DNA of 64,000 nucleotides from Flavobacterium suncheonense GH29-5 = DSM 17707 (GTDB lineage Bacteria > Bacteroidota > Bacteroidia > Flavobacteriales > Flavobacteriaceae), in NCBI RefSeq assembly GCF_000430025.1, contig NZ_AUCZ01000003.1, forward strand, positions 124,001 through 188,000, given 5' to 3'. Of this stretch, positions 52,503-61,510 are shown piece after piece. Position 1 is the stretch's first letter; each line of letters opens with the position of its first letter. The notes beneath the pieces are model-generated. The model was not told where the DNA came from. It saw only the letters and a list, made by a program, of their open reading frames with translations, and did not search any database. A program made the position numbers and the translations under genes.

Positions 52503-54080
52503 ATGAAAACGATTATCCCTTTTTTTCTTCTTTTACCTTTTTTTCTATTGGGGCAAACCCCAACCCTGGGGTGGCAAAAAACGTTTGGAGGCAGCGAAAT
52601 TGATTTTTTAACACACTGTATTACAACCAGTGATAACGGGTTACTACTTACTGGCTATTCATATTCTAATATCTCAGGAGACAAAACCGAGAATTCAAGA
52701 GGAAGTGCCGATATCTGGGTGATTAAATTGGATGCCCAAAAAAATACGGTTTGGCAAAAAACTATTGGTGGAAACGATGACGACAGCGTATCATCAGTAA
52801 TTGAAACCACAGACGGTTATATTTTAGGAGGGTCATCCAATTCAAATGTCTCCGGAGAAAAAACCGAAAATTCGAGAGGAGAATCAGACATCTGGGTTAT
52901 AAAACTTAATTTCTCAGGAACTATACTTTGGCAAAAAACCATTGGAGGCATTGGTCTTGACTTTACTTCCGATATTGATAAAACTTTAGACAACGGCATT
53001 ATTATCGGGGCTTACACTTTCTTATCGGGTATTTCCGGAGAAAAAACGGAACCCGATTATGGCGACGTCGATTATTGGGTACTAAAATTAGATGCCTTAG
53101 GCAATATTGTTTGGCAAAAAACCTATGGTGGTTCTGGTGAAGACGTTCTCTATTCTATCAAACATACGCCAGATGGAGGTTATATTATGTGTGGCGATTC
53201 CATTTCACCAATTTCAGGCGTAAAAACAGAAGGCGCTAACGGCTGGGATTATTGGGTTATTAAAACCGATGCTTTGGGAAACATTCTATGGCAAAATACA
53301 ATTGGAGGCATCAACGCAGATTCTTGGCCCTACCTTTTGGTTACCAGCAACAACGATTACCTGATAGCCGGTTCTTCCCGTTCGCCAGTTTCGGGGGATA
53401 AAACGGTAAGCAATTATGGTGACCGCGATTTCTGGATTGTAAAATTAGACTCCGCCGGAAACATCATCTGGGATAAATGCTTTGGAGGAAACGACAGTCA
53501 GGAAGTTAAAGCTCTTATTGAAACTCCAGACAACAACTATATACTTGGTGGCTGGTCTACTTCTCCAATTTCAGGTACAAAAACAGAAAATTCACGAGGT
53601 GTTAATGATTATTGGCTGGTAAAAATAAATCAAAATGGAACACTTTTGTGGGACAAAACAATTGGCGGCACTGATGCTGACCAAATAACCTCTTTAGCCT
53701 TAAAAGACAACAGCCTGATTGCCGGAGGTACTTCTCGTTCCTCTATTTCAGGCGACAAAACCGAAAATTCAAGAGGTAATTTCGATTATTGGCTGGTAGA
53801 ACTTGAAAACATCAACTTAAACAATGAAGCTTTTCAAAAACCAAATGTTATACTATACCCTAACCCAACAGCTAACGGTATTGTGAATATTGACTTAGCA
53901 GGATTTTACAACAAAGCGACGGTTAAAGTGTATAATGCTATTGGGCAAGCTGTTTTTGAAAAAGAATATCATAATACTTCAATAATTACAGACAGCTTCA
54001 TCAAACAATCTGGAGTTTACTTTTTCAATCTTGATTTAAACGATTCAATAAAAACAAACTTTAAAGTAATTTTTGAGTAA
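52503..54080 (+). CDS. Repeat-rich T9SS-secreted protein
   Basis: 525 residues. Signal peptide (FFLLLPFFLLGQ), then about seven tandem units of 55-60 residues with the pattern W-Q-K-T-x-G-G ... GY-x-x-x-G ... SG-x-K-T-E-N-S-R-G ... D-Y-W-V-x-K-L, probably a beta-propeller, and a C-terminal type A sorting domain beginning ILYPNPTANGIVNIDL and ending GVYFFNLDLND. It is exported by the T9SS; ligand or substrate is unknown. AT-rich accessory patch together with the preceding protease. Confidence 0.9.
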   Translation: MKTIIPFFLLLPFFLLGQTPTLGWQKTFGGSEIDFLTHCITTSDNGLLLTGYSYSNISGDKTENSRGSADIWVIKLDAQKNTVWQKTIGGNDDDSVSSVIETTDGYILGGSSNSNVSGEKTENSRGESDIWVIKLNFSGTILWQKTIGGIGLDFTSDIDKTLDNGIIIGAYTFLSGISGEKTEPDYGDVDYWVLKLDALGNIVWQKTYGGSGEDVLYSIKHTPDGGYIMCGDSISPISGVKTEGANGWDYWVIKTDALGNILWQNTIGGINADSWPYLLVTSNNDYLIAGSSRSPVSGDKTVSNYGDRDFWIVKLDSAGNIIWDKCFGGNDSQEVKALIETPDNNYILGGWSTSPISGTKTENSRGVNDYWLVKINQNGTLLWDKTIGGTDADQITSLALKDNSLIAGGTSRSSISGDKTENSRGNFDYWLVELENINLNNEAFQKPNVILYPNPTANGIVNIDLAGFYNKATVKVYNAIGQAVFEKEYHNTSIITDSFIKQSGVYFFNLDLNDSIKTNFKVIFE

Positions 54081-54089
54081 AGATTAGCT

Positions 54090-54494
54090 TTACACCAATT
54101 CATTTAACTTTTCCGTAATGTATTCCGGTGGTAAAACCGGTCGCCCGGTTTTCATATCCACAAACACTAAAATAGAGTTTCCGGTTGTTAATAACTCACC
54201 CTTTTCATTGACAATTTGGTAGTCAAATTCTATCTTAACAGAGGTCTGGCTTTTAAAGAGGGTACGCACCGTTAACAGGTCGTCGTAACGCGCCGGTTTT
54301 TTGTAATTCATCGACAGCGAAACTACCGGAAGCATCACGCCATTTTCTTCCATCCAACGATAGGAAACCCCCAGATTTCTTAGCCATTCCACGCGTCCCA
54401 TCTCAAAATACTGGGCATAATTCCCGTGATACACCACACCCATCTGATCGGTTTCCGCATAGCGAACACGCACCTGAAACTCGTAATTTTTCAT
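54090..54494 (-). CDS. Acyl-CoA thioesterase, hot-dog fold (YbgC/FadM-like)
   Basis: 134 residues. The family signature VRYAETDQMGVVYHGNYAQYFEMGRVEWLR contains the catalytic Asp, and the central strand runs to SLMNYKKPARYDD-like SLSMNYKKPARYDDLLTV. Hydrolyses acyl-CoA. Single gene, convergent with the T9SS protein. Confidence 0.92.
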   Translation of the reverse strand: MKNYEFQVRVRYAETDQMGVVYHGNYAQYFEMGRVEWLRNLGVSYRWMEENGVMLPVVSLSMNYKKPARYDDLLTVRTLFKSQTSVKIEFDYQIVNEKGELLTTGNSILVFVDMKTGRPVLPPEYITEKLNELV

Positions 54495-54592
54495 CTTAAT
54501 ATTATGTTAATTTATTTCAAATATTATTTAAAAAATGCGTACAATTTTTTTTTTACAAAATCAATATCAAAATGATTTTTTTTTGAAAAATT

Positions 54593-54601
54593 TTGTCCAC
54601 A
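54593..54601 (+). promoter_or_regulatory. DnaA-box-like 9-mer upstream of dnaA
   Basis: TTGTCCACA, one mismatch from TTATCCACA, in a very AT-rich stretch 83 bases before the dnaA start. It may serve dnaA autoregulation; only one box was seen, so an origin is not claimed. Confidence 0.4.
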
Positions 54602-54683
54602 TATTTGTCTTCCCAAATCTTAGAAAGGTAACCTCAGAAAACTTTTGTAAGACAATTAATAAATCTAATTTATGCTTGAGTAT

Positions 54684-56111
54684 ATGAACAAAACTGCGCA
54701 ATCGGTATGGGATAACTGTCTTCTTTTCATAAAAGACAATATTCAGGAGCAGGCCTACAAAACCTGGTTCGAGCCGATCAAGGCAGTGGAGCTTTCTGAC
54801 AATGCACTCTATATTCAGGTACCCAGCAAATTCTTTTACGAATGGCTGGAAGAGCATTACGTTAAATTATTAAAAGTCGCCCTTACCAAAGAACTTGGAC
54901 AAGGCGCAAAGTTACTTTATAAAATTAAAATGGAGAACAAACTTGGCAACAAACTTCCGTTTACGGAACAGTTACCAAGTAACAACCACGCTGCGGTAAA
55001 ACCTCAGGAAGTGGACGCTCCGATTCAGAACAAAAATCCGGAATTAAAAAACCCATTTGTCATTCCAGGTATCCGCAATGTAAAAATCGAATCACAGTTA
55101 AATTCGAATTACAATTTCGACAATTTCCTGGAAGGCGAATCCAACCGTTTGGCGCGTTCGGCCGGTATGGCAGTTGCCAACAAACCGGGCGGTACTTCTT
55201 TTAACCCGTTGTTGTTCTTCGGTGGTGTCGGATTGGGAAAAACGCACCTTGCGCACGCCATCGGAGTGGAGATCAAGGAAAAGCATCCGGAAAAAACGGT
55301 TTTATACATTTCCGCAGAAGTATTCACGCAGCAATACACTGATTCGGTTAAGAAGAATACAAGAAACGATTTCATTCATTTCTACCAGTTAATTGATGTT
55401 TTAATTATTGATGACGTGCAGTTCCTGTCCGGAAAAGCAGGAACGCAGGACGTTTTTTTCCACATCTTCAACTATTTACACCAAAACGGAAAACAGGTTA
55501 TCCTGACTTCCGACAAAGCGCCGGTAGACATGCAGGATATTGAACAGCGTTTGCTGTCCCGTTTCAAATGGGGCTTATCCGCCGAAATCCAACAACCGGA
55601 TTACGAAACCCGGGTTGCCATTCTGAAAAACATCCTGTTCCGCGACGGAGTGGAAATGCCGGAAGAAATCGTGGAATACGTGGCGAAAAACATCAAAACC
55701 AACATCCGCGAACTGGAAGGCGCCATTATCTCTCTGATTGCACAATCGTCGTTCAACCGTCGTGAAGTAACGCTGGAGCTGGCCAAACAGGTGGTGGAGA
55801 AGTTTGTAAAAAATGTAAAACGCGAGGTTTCCATCGACTACATCCAAAAAGTAGTTTCCGATTATTTCCAGTTGGATATGGAAACGCTTCAGTCGAAAAC
55901 CAGAAAACGCGACGTGGTCCAGGCCAGACAATTGGCGATGTTTTTTGCAAAGAAATTCACCAAATCGTCTTTGGCGACCATCGGTTCCCAAATTGGCGAC
56001 CGCGATCACGCAACCGTATTACACGCCTGCAAAACGGTTGACAATTTAGTAGCCACCGACAAACAATTTAAAAAATACGTGGAAGACATCCACAAAAAGT
56101 TATCGCTATAA
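54684..56111 (+). CDS. dnaA: Chromosomal replication initiator DnaA
   Basis: Domain I begins with TAQSVWDNCLLFIKDNIQEQAYKTWFEPIK; then a short linker, the AAA+ domain (Walker A GGVGLGKTHLAHA, Walker B LIIDDVQFLSG, sensor regions LTSDKAP and LLSRFKWGL) and the C-terminal DNA-binding domain with RDHATVLHACKTV. ATG 54684 is chosen over 54672 because flavobacterial DnaA normally starts directly before KTAQSVW. 475 residues. Confidence 0.96.
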   Translation: MNKTAQSVWDNCLLFIKDNIQEQAYKTWFEPIKAVELSDNALYIQVPSKFFYEWLEEHYVKLLKVALTKELGQGAKLLYKIKMENKLGNKLPFTEQLPSNNHAAVKPQEVDAPIQNKNPELKNPFVIPGIRNVKIESQLNSNYNFDNFLEGESNRLARSAGMAVANKPGGTSFNPLLFFGGVGLGKTHLAHAIGVEIKEKHPEKTVLYISAEVFTQQYTDSVKKNTRNDFIHFYQLIDVLIIDDVQFLSGKAGTQDVFFHIFNYLHQNGKQVILTSDKAPVDMQDIEQRLLSRFKWGLSAEIQQPDYETRVAILKNILFRDGVEMPEEIVEYVAKNIKTNIRELEGAIISLIAQSSFNRREVTLELAKQVVEKFVKNVKREVSIDYIQKVVSDYFQLDMETLQSKTRKRDVVQARQLAMFFAKKFTKSSLATIGSQIGDRDHATVLHACKTVDNLVATDKQFKKYVEDIHKKLSL

Positions 56112-56112
56112 A

Positions 56113-56580
56113 ATGCCGGTAAAAATACTCATGGTCTGCCTGGGGAACATTTGCCGTTCCCCGTTGGCGGAAGCCATCTTACAATCCAAATTATCCAAAA
56201 CCGACTTTATCGTTGATTCCGCAGGTACCGGAGGCTGGCATATCGGGCAAAAACCTGACGAGCGTTCCATCCAGACCGCTTTGGAGCACGGGCTCGACAT
56301 TACCCAACAACGCGGCCGACAAATTCAGCAAACCGATTTTGAAATTTTTGATTACATTTATGTGATGGACCGGTCCAATTATAAAAATGTACTCGCAATT
56401 GCACCGGACGCTTCGGGAAAATCGAAAGTTAAAATGATACTGAACGAATTGCACCCGAATGAAAATCTGGATGTTCCCGATCCGTATTACGGCGGACAGG
56501 ACGGTTTTGAACTCGTTTTCAAATTATTGGACAACGCCTGTACTGTCATCGCTGAAAAATTAACGTCAAAAGAACTGTAA
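56113..56580 (+). CDS. Low-molecular-weight protein-tyrosine phosphatase
   Basis: 155 residues. P-loop VCLGNICRSPLAE with the catalytic Cys and Arg, and the general-acid Asp in VPDPYYGGQDGF. Could dephosphorylate a tyrosine kinase of polysaccharide export, but no such gene is near. One base after the dnaA stop. Confidence 0.93.
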   Translation: MPVKILMVCLGNICRSPLAEAILQSKLSKTDFIVDSAGTGGWHIGQKPDERSIQTALEHGLDITQQRGRQIQQTDFEIFDYIYVMDRSNYKNVLAIAPDASGKSKVKMILNELHPNENLDVPDPYYGGQDGFELVFKLLDNACTVIAEKLTSKEL

Positions 56581-56584
56581 AATC

Positions 56585-57304
56585 ATGAATGCTTACGGAA
56601 AACTTTACCTCATCCCTACCACTTTGGGCGAAATGAATCCTGAAGAAGTACTACCGGTTACGGTTAAGCGCACCCTAGCAGTGATTGACGATTACATTGT
56701 GGAAAACGAAAAAACAGCCCGTCGTTTCATCAAAAGCGTTTTGCCCGAAAAAAAACAACCTGATTTAAACCTTTTCGCCTTAAACAAGCACACAGACATA
56801 ACCGAACACTACGAGTTTATCAAACCCCTTTTGGAAGGAAAAAACATGGGACTGATGAGTGAAGCCGGCTGTCCTGGGGTCGCTGATCCCGGAGCGGTTA
56901 TTGTAAAACTGGCACACGAAAAGGGCATTCAGGTCGTTCCGCTGGTTGGTCCTTCGTCTATTTTATTGGCAATGATGGCCTCGGGGATGAACGGCCAGAG
57001 TTTTGCTTTTAACGGTTATCTGCCCATCGACAAATCAGAGAAGAAAAATGCGCTGAAGAATTTTGAAAGGCTTTCTTTTGAGAAAAACCAGTCGCAATTA
57101 TTTATCGAAACGCCTTACCGCAACAACAAACTGATGGAGGATTTACTGCAGATTTTACAGCCTTCCACCCACCTGTGCGTAGCTTGCGACATCACGCTTC
57201 CTACGGAACATATCAAAACGTTTACCGTTAACCAATGGAAAAAAAATAAGGTCGATTTGCATAACCGACCTTGTATCTTCATTCTCCACAAAATGAATTC
57301 CTAA
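56585..57304 (+). CDS. RsmI-like SAM-dependent methyltransferase
   Basis: 239 residues of the tetrapyrrole-methylase fold: LYLIPTTLGEMN, MGLMSEAGCPGVADPGAVIV, VPLVGPSSILLAMMASG and FIETPYRNNKLMEDLL. These are motifs of RsmI, the 16S rRNA C1402 2'-O-methyltransferase, but this shorter variant with its altered N-terminus is a common second paralogue in Bacteroidota, so the rRNA target is uncertain. 4 bases after the phosphatase. Confidence 0.85.
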   Translation: MNAYGKLYLIPTTLGEMNPEEVLPVTVKRTLAVIDDYIVENEKTARRFIKSVLPEKKQPDLNLFALNKHTDITEHYEFIKPLLEGKNMGLMSEAGCPGVADPGAVIVKLAHEKGIQVVPLVGPSSILLAMMASGMNGQSFAFNGYLPIDKSEKKNALKNFERLSFEKNQSQLFIETPYRNNKLMEDLLQILQPSTHLCVACDITLPTEHIKTFTVNQWKKNKVDLHNRPCIFILHKMNS

Positions 57305-57942
57305 TTTAATTTTACCATGGCATTCGGATTTGCCAGAATGTTGGAAGTATCATAACCTCCAAACCGTTTGATATACGTTCGTAAATTTGTTCCGAATCCA
57401 TCTGTAAAACCACTGCGCCCGTTGCTTCTTAAATAACTTTTCACCGAGCCTGCCCCGCCTAAATGTGCGGCTGCCAACAATCCGGATTCGGTTATTTTCA
57501 CACCGTTAATGACTCTGCCTTCGTAACGACTGATCTCTTTTCGGAGTTCCCATTTGTTCCTGGCTAAAAGTGCTTTAAACGCTTTCTCCTGTAATCTCGG
57601 GTTCTTTAAAAACTCGTTGGTATTGTAAATTCCCACGGTTCTTAAAGTGCTTTTACCAAACTGGTATTTACCCATATAACCAAAAGTATTTACCAATCTG
57701 TACTGTCCTAAAGATTCCTTGATTGCCAAGGCCTGCTTAAACCCTACATACGACTTCCCGGTAAAAGGCAAATCGTAGTATACTTTCTCAGTTTCTTCTT
57801 TGGTAGGGACCAGATAATTAATTACCTCATCTTCTTCAACGTGAAATCCTTCCAATTTCTCAGGTTCAAAAGCCTTAAAACCGGAACTGATTAACGTTAT
57901 CAGAAGTGTCAGTCCCAAAAAATACGTCCATTTTTTTGTCAT
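57301..57942 (-). CDS. Peptidoglycan lytic transglycosylase-like protein
   Basis: 213 residues from ATG 57942, which starts a signal or anchor (MTKKWTYFLGLTLLITLIS). Lysozyme-fold traits: a Glu in LAIKESLGQYRLVNTFGYMGKYQFG as the likely catalytic acid, and TESGLLAAAHLGGAGSVKSYL. Homologous flavobacterial proteins are annotated as peptidoglycan-binding or SLT-type. The end overlaps the convergent methyltransferase by 4 bases. Confidence 0.75.
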   Translation of the reverse strand: MTKKWTYFLGLTLLITLISSGFKAFEPEKLEGFHVEEDEVINYLVPTKEETEKVYYDLPFTGKSYVGFKQALAIKESLGQYRLVNTFGYMGKYQFGKSTLRTVGIYNTNEFLKNPRLQEKAFKALLARNKWELRKEISRYEGRVINGVKITESGLLAAAHLGGAGSVKSYLRSNGRSGFTDGFGTNLRTYIKRFGGYDTSNILANPNAMVKLN

Positions 57943-58040
57943 AAATTTTGTTTCTTCACCTGCTGTCACCATGGTGAAATTACCGACTACAAAGATAGGC
58001 TTCAAAAAACAAACCTGAAAATCAAGTAGTTAAAGTTTTA

Positions 58041-58961
58041 CTAAAAATAGATAAAATGCATTTTTGTCCGAGCAAACTGATTGATTTCCAGGGCGGGAGC
58101 CGGAATTTTAACGGTGTTAAAAAGTGTGAAAAGTGTCTTTAAGGTATGTGACTGGGTCTCAATTTTGGTTAAATCGACATCGAAGCTGAGATAAAACTGA
58201 CGGGTTCTGTGGTTTTCAAAGGCAAATTCTTCGGGAATCGTTGCTTCGTTTCCTGAAATCATGCCTTCTGCACCATAACCAAATGCCAAATTCAGCCATT
58301 TCGGAATAAATTCCGCCTTCGTAAAGGCATATAAATTAGCCGATAACCAATACGTCTGTCCGTTGTAATCTTTCAGGAGTTCTTCGTTAAAACCTTTCCC
58401 TAAAGTTTCCGGTCGCAGTTTCGCGTAACGGGTACGGTGAAAGGAGAATTTCGGAACAATGCGCTGTTCTTTCCAAAGCAATTCCTGAGAAACATAAAGT
58501 CCGGTTCCGGCGGCATTGGCGATTACATCGCCCCATGAAGCACCCCATTCCTCGGAAAAGCCGTCGAATACTTCCACGGTCGTCAGAAAGGCAAAACCCA
58601 AAGTCGCACCATAAACTAATTGCTGTTTTTTATTGGCACCAGACCAAGCTAAAGTTTCAGCACCCAATCTTCCGATATGATACGTGGAATACAAATGCCC
58701 AATTTTGTCCATCTGCTGCCAGTCGTCGTTATCATTCTTAAAGTGAAAAGACGATTTCGGGTAATCTTTATACCAGATTTGATTCAGACCAATGAGCGTT
58801 CCGCCCAAAAGTGTCGCTTCGGTAACATAAACCGTATTTTTTCTGGGCAGATTTACAGTATCAGAAGGTGTTAAAAAAGCATTCAACTTTGATTGTGCCT
58901 GTCCACCCCATTGCAGCAACAGTGCTATCCAAAGCAAAACGAAAGTCGGAAACTTGTTCAA
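58041..58961 (-). CDS. DUF2279-like lipid/envelope protein
   Basis: 306 residues with signal peptide (ending GGQAQS). Characteristic are YVTEATLLGGTLIGLNQIWYKDYP, QMDKIGHLYSTYHIGRL and EVFDGFSEEWGASWGDVIANAAGTGLY, as in DUF2279/YfiM-type proteins, which are predicted to sit in the outer membrane. Function unknown. 2 bases after mltG, in the dapF-GNAT-mltG group. Confidence 0.8.
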   Translation of the reverse strand: MNKFPTFVLLWIALLLQWGGQAQSKLNAFLTPSDTVNLPRKNTVYVTEATLLGGTLIGLNQIWYKDYPKSSFHFKNDNDDWQQMDKIGHLYSTYHIGRLGAETLAWSGANKKQQLVYGATLGFAFLTTVEVFDGFSEEWGASWGDVIANAAGTGLYVSQELLWKEQRIVPKFSFHRTRYAKLRPETLGKGFNEELLKDYNGQTYWLSANLYAFTKAEFIPKWLNLAFGYGAEGMISGNEATIPEEFAFENHRTRQFYLSFDVDLTKIETQSHTLKTLFTLFNTVKIPAPALEINQFARTKMHFIYF

Positions 58962-58963
58962 AA

Positions 58964-60004
58964 TTATCGGTTGATTCCTAATTTACTTACCCACTCGGCA
59001 TATTTTTTGGCATTCGCCTGATGGGCTTCGTAAGTAGCCGCAAAATCATGGTAGCCTGCCCGGTCTACGCTGGCACAAAAATAAATATAGTCGTGCTGCT
59101 CTGCATTTAAAACGGCATCGATGGCTGAAATATCCGGCATGGCGATTGGTCCCGGCGGCAATCCGGTATGGATATACGTATTGTAAGGGGAATTAATCTT
59201 TAAATCTTTAAAAAGCACGCGTTTAATCACCTGATCAAAATCACCGGATTCGCGTTTTACCGCGTAAATAACAGTCGGATCGGCCTGTAACGGCATTTCC
59301 TGTTTCAATCGGTTTAAGTAAACACCTGCTACTCTTGGTCTTTCGCTCACTTTTGCGGTTTCTTCGTGAACGATTGCTGCCAAAGCGGTTACCTGCTGCG
59401 GTGTCATATTTAAGGCTTTTGCTTTTGCCTGACGTTCTTCGTTCCAGAATCTTCTGTACTCTTTGGCCAGCTTGTCGCGGAATTTGGTTGGCGACACATT
59501 CCAGTAAAACTCATAAGTATTCGGAATGAACATCCCTAAAATATTCTCTTCGTTAAAACCGTTTTCCGCCATAAAAGTGGAATCGGTAAAAACCTGCGTC
59601 AGCGTCAAACTGTCCGGTTCGATTTGGGAAGCCATGCGTTGCACTAATTTCCCCAATGACTCCTGATTGTTGAAGGCTAATTTCACCGGAACGTTATGAC
59701 GTAAGGACGACACGATACTGAAACTGTTCATTCCTTTTTTCAATAAAAATTTTCCGGGATTTACGTTTGCGTTATAACCTCTTTTTTCGGCCACAAACTG
59801 AAACTTATCCAGACTTTCCACATAAGGTTCCATTATTTTTTTCACCTCTTCGTAGGTGGAGTTGGTCGGAATATACACAAACACTTCGCTTTCGTTAAAC
59901 TTGGTATTTGCTGTAAATGCTTTCAGATATACTACTACGCCAAAAATTGTAGCGACCAACAATATGGCTACTGAAACAAGGGAAACTATTCTTTTAGGGT
60001 TCAA
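58964..60004 (-). CDS. mltG: Endolytic murein transglycosylase
   Basis: Cuts nascent peptidoglycan glycan strands in the periplasm. One N-terminal TM helix, a LysM-like subdomain (VFVYIPTNSTYEEVKKIMEP), and the YceG catalytic core with AAIVHEETAKVSERPRVAGVYLNRL (catalytic Glu), LQADPTVIYA and the C-terminal SPYNTYIHTGLPPGPIAMP. 346 residues, normal. Confidence 0.95.
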   Translation of the reverse strand: MNPKRIVSLVSVAILLVATIFGVVVYLKAFTANTKFNESEVFVYIPTNSTYEEVKKIMEPYVESLDKFQFVAEKRGYNANVNPGKFLLKKGMNSFSIVSSLRHNVPVKLAFNNQESLGKLVQRMASQIEPDSLTLTQVFTDSTFMAENGFNEENILGMFIPNTYEFYWNVSPTKFRDKLAKEYRRFWNEERQAKAKALNMTPQQVTALAAIVHEETAKVSERPRVAGVYLNRLKQEMPLQADPTVIYAVKRESGDFDQVIKRVLFKDLKINSPYNTYIHTGLPPGPIAMPDISAIDAVLNAEQHDYIYFCASVDRAGYHDFAATYEAHQANAKKYAEWVSKLGINR

Positions 60005-60008
60005 AATT

Positions 60009-60545
60009 TTATTTGTTAATTGGGTTAATTAATTGATACAAACCTTCATCGGTGTAGTGATTCTGAAAACGGTTCCAGTCTTTTTTTATCCCTACGCACC
60101 GGAAGCCAAAATTAGTAAAAAGGTTGATACTTGCGTTATTCTCACTGCCGATATTTGCATACAGCTGGTGCAACTGCAACTGAGTGAACGAATACTTAAT
60201 CAGCAACTCCAGCGCTTCGCTGCCAATGCCCTGATTCCGGTGTTCCTGCTTCTGAATAACAATCCCTACTCCCGCCCGCTGATTTCTCGGATCGAAGTCA
60301 AACAAGTCTATCAAACCGATGGCCTCCGGGGTTCCGTTTTTGCAAATCGCCAGACGCAATTGTTTCGCTTCATAAATATCCTGCTGCGCATTCTCCAGAT
60401 ACTGACGGATTAAAAACCGACTGTACGGCGTTTGCGTATTGCTCACTTCCCAGATGGATTCGTCATTTTCTATGGCATAGACAAATTCCAAGTCTTCGGG
60501 TTCAAGCGCGCGCAGGTAGATTGTATTTCCTTTTAGTGTGATCAA
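60009..60545 (-). CDS. GNAT N-acetyltransferase (RimJ/RimL type)
   Basis: 178 residues: LKGNTIYLRALEPEDLEFVYAIEND at the start, EAIGLIDLFDFDPRNQRAGVGI, the acetyl-CoA loop KQEHRNQGIGSEALELL, and NIGSENNASINLFTNFGF. Resembles the ribosomal-protein and aminoglycoside/polyamine acetyltransferases; the exact target is unknown. 4 bases before mltG. Confidence 0.9.
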   Translation of the reverse strand: MITLKGNTIYLRALEPEDLEFVYAIENDESIWEVSNTQTPYSRFLIRQYLENAQQDIYEAKQLRLAICKNGTPEAIGLIDLFDFDPRNQRAGVGIVIQKQEHRNQGIGSEALELLIKYSFTQLQLHQLYANIGSENNASINLFTNFGFRCVGIKKDWNRFQNHYTDEGLYQLINPINK

Positions 60546-60594
60546 CGGATGGTTAGATGGTTGGTTATTAAATTATTAGATTGCTGAAATCATT

Positions 60595-61377
60595 TTACAC
60601 TTCTATTTTTCCTTCAAAAACAAAGGTGGCCTGACCTTTCAGAAAAACGTGGGAATAAATACCGTTTTTTTCCGTGAAGGAAACCTCTAATGTGCCGCCT
60701 TCCACCTGCAGCTCGATGATAGAGCTGTTGGTTTTTCCCGTGGCTTTCATGGCGATGGCTACCGCTGTGGCTCCGGTTCCGCAAGATAAGGTTTCGTCTT
60801 CCACACCTCTTTCATACGTGCGTAACGCAAATTTATTTTCATCGGTTTGGGATACAAAATTGACATTGCTGCCGGCCTGACCGTACAAATCGCTGAAACG
60901 GATTTTTGCGCCCTGATTGCGGACATCGAAAATATGCAAATCCTCTACCATCTGCACGTGATGCGGCGAACCGGTGTTCAGAAAGACGTGGTTTTCGTGT
61001 TCCTGAACCTCATCGACATCTTTCATCTGAAGCGAAACAATTCCTTCCTCATTGATGGTCGCATAATGCAAACCGTCCGTAGCGATAAAGGTCGTTTCAG
61101 CATCGATGATTCCCAATTGTTTTGCAAAAGCTACCAGACAACGCCCTCCGTTTCCGCACATCGAACTTTCGTTGCCGTCGGAATTGTAATACACCATCCG
61201 GAAATCTGTCGAATCGTCATTTTCCAGCAATATCAGACCGTCGGCACCAATGCCAAAACGTCTGTCGCAGAGTTTTTTAACCAGTTTGGTATCATTTTTG
61301 GGGAAATGCAAATCGCGGTTATCGATCATTACAAAATCATTTCCGGTGCCCTGATATTTATAAAAAGTGTAGTACAT
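60595..61377 (-). CDS. dapF: Diaminopimelate epimerase
   Basis: Epimerises LL- to meso-diaminopimelate for lysine and peptidoglycan. 260 residues with the two catalytic Cys in ESSMCGNGGRCLVAFA and TLSCGTGATAVAIA, plus YQGTGNDFVMIDNRD at the start. An exact -7 box TACTTTTG lies upstream at 61404 to 61397. Confidence 0.97.
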   Translation of the reverse strand: MYYTFYKYQGTGNDFVMIDNRDLHFPKNDTKLVKKLCDRRFGIGADGLILLENDDSTDFRMVYYNSDGNESSMCGNGGRCLVAFAKQLGIIDAETTFIATDGLHYATINEEGIVSLQMKDVDEVQEHENHVFLNTGSPHHVQMVEDLHIFDVRNQGAKIRFSDLYGQAGSNVNFVSQTDENKFALRTYERGVEDETLSCGTGATAVAIAMKATGKTNSSIIELQVEGGTLEVSFTEKNGIYSHVFLKGQATFVFEGKIEV

Positions 61378-61396
61378 CTGATTGTCAATTAAGTAA

Positions 61397-61404
61397 CAAA
61401 AGTA
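61397..61404 (-). promoter_or_regulatory. dapF -7 box TACTTTTG
   Basis: Exact TAnnTTTG on the minus strand, 20 bases before the dapF start. Confidence 0.6.
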
Positions 61405-61510
61405 CGAATATTAATAACAAGTTAAAGTCTGTTAAACGAGCGTTAAACCATTTTTTAAAATTGACGAAGTTTTTAATTTTACTGTTAAATCTTTAAATAC
61501 ATTTTACATT

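Noticed and set aside
50940-54080. Genomic island or mobile element
   Set aside because: The patch is more AT-rich and carries accessory genes, but no integrase, transposase, direct repeats or tRNA border were found.
54495-54683. Chromosomal origin upstream of dnaA
   Set aside because: The stretch is AT-rich but only one DnaA-box-like 9-mer was found, and Bacteroidota origins are often not next to dnaA. GC-skew data would be needed.
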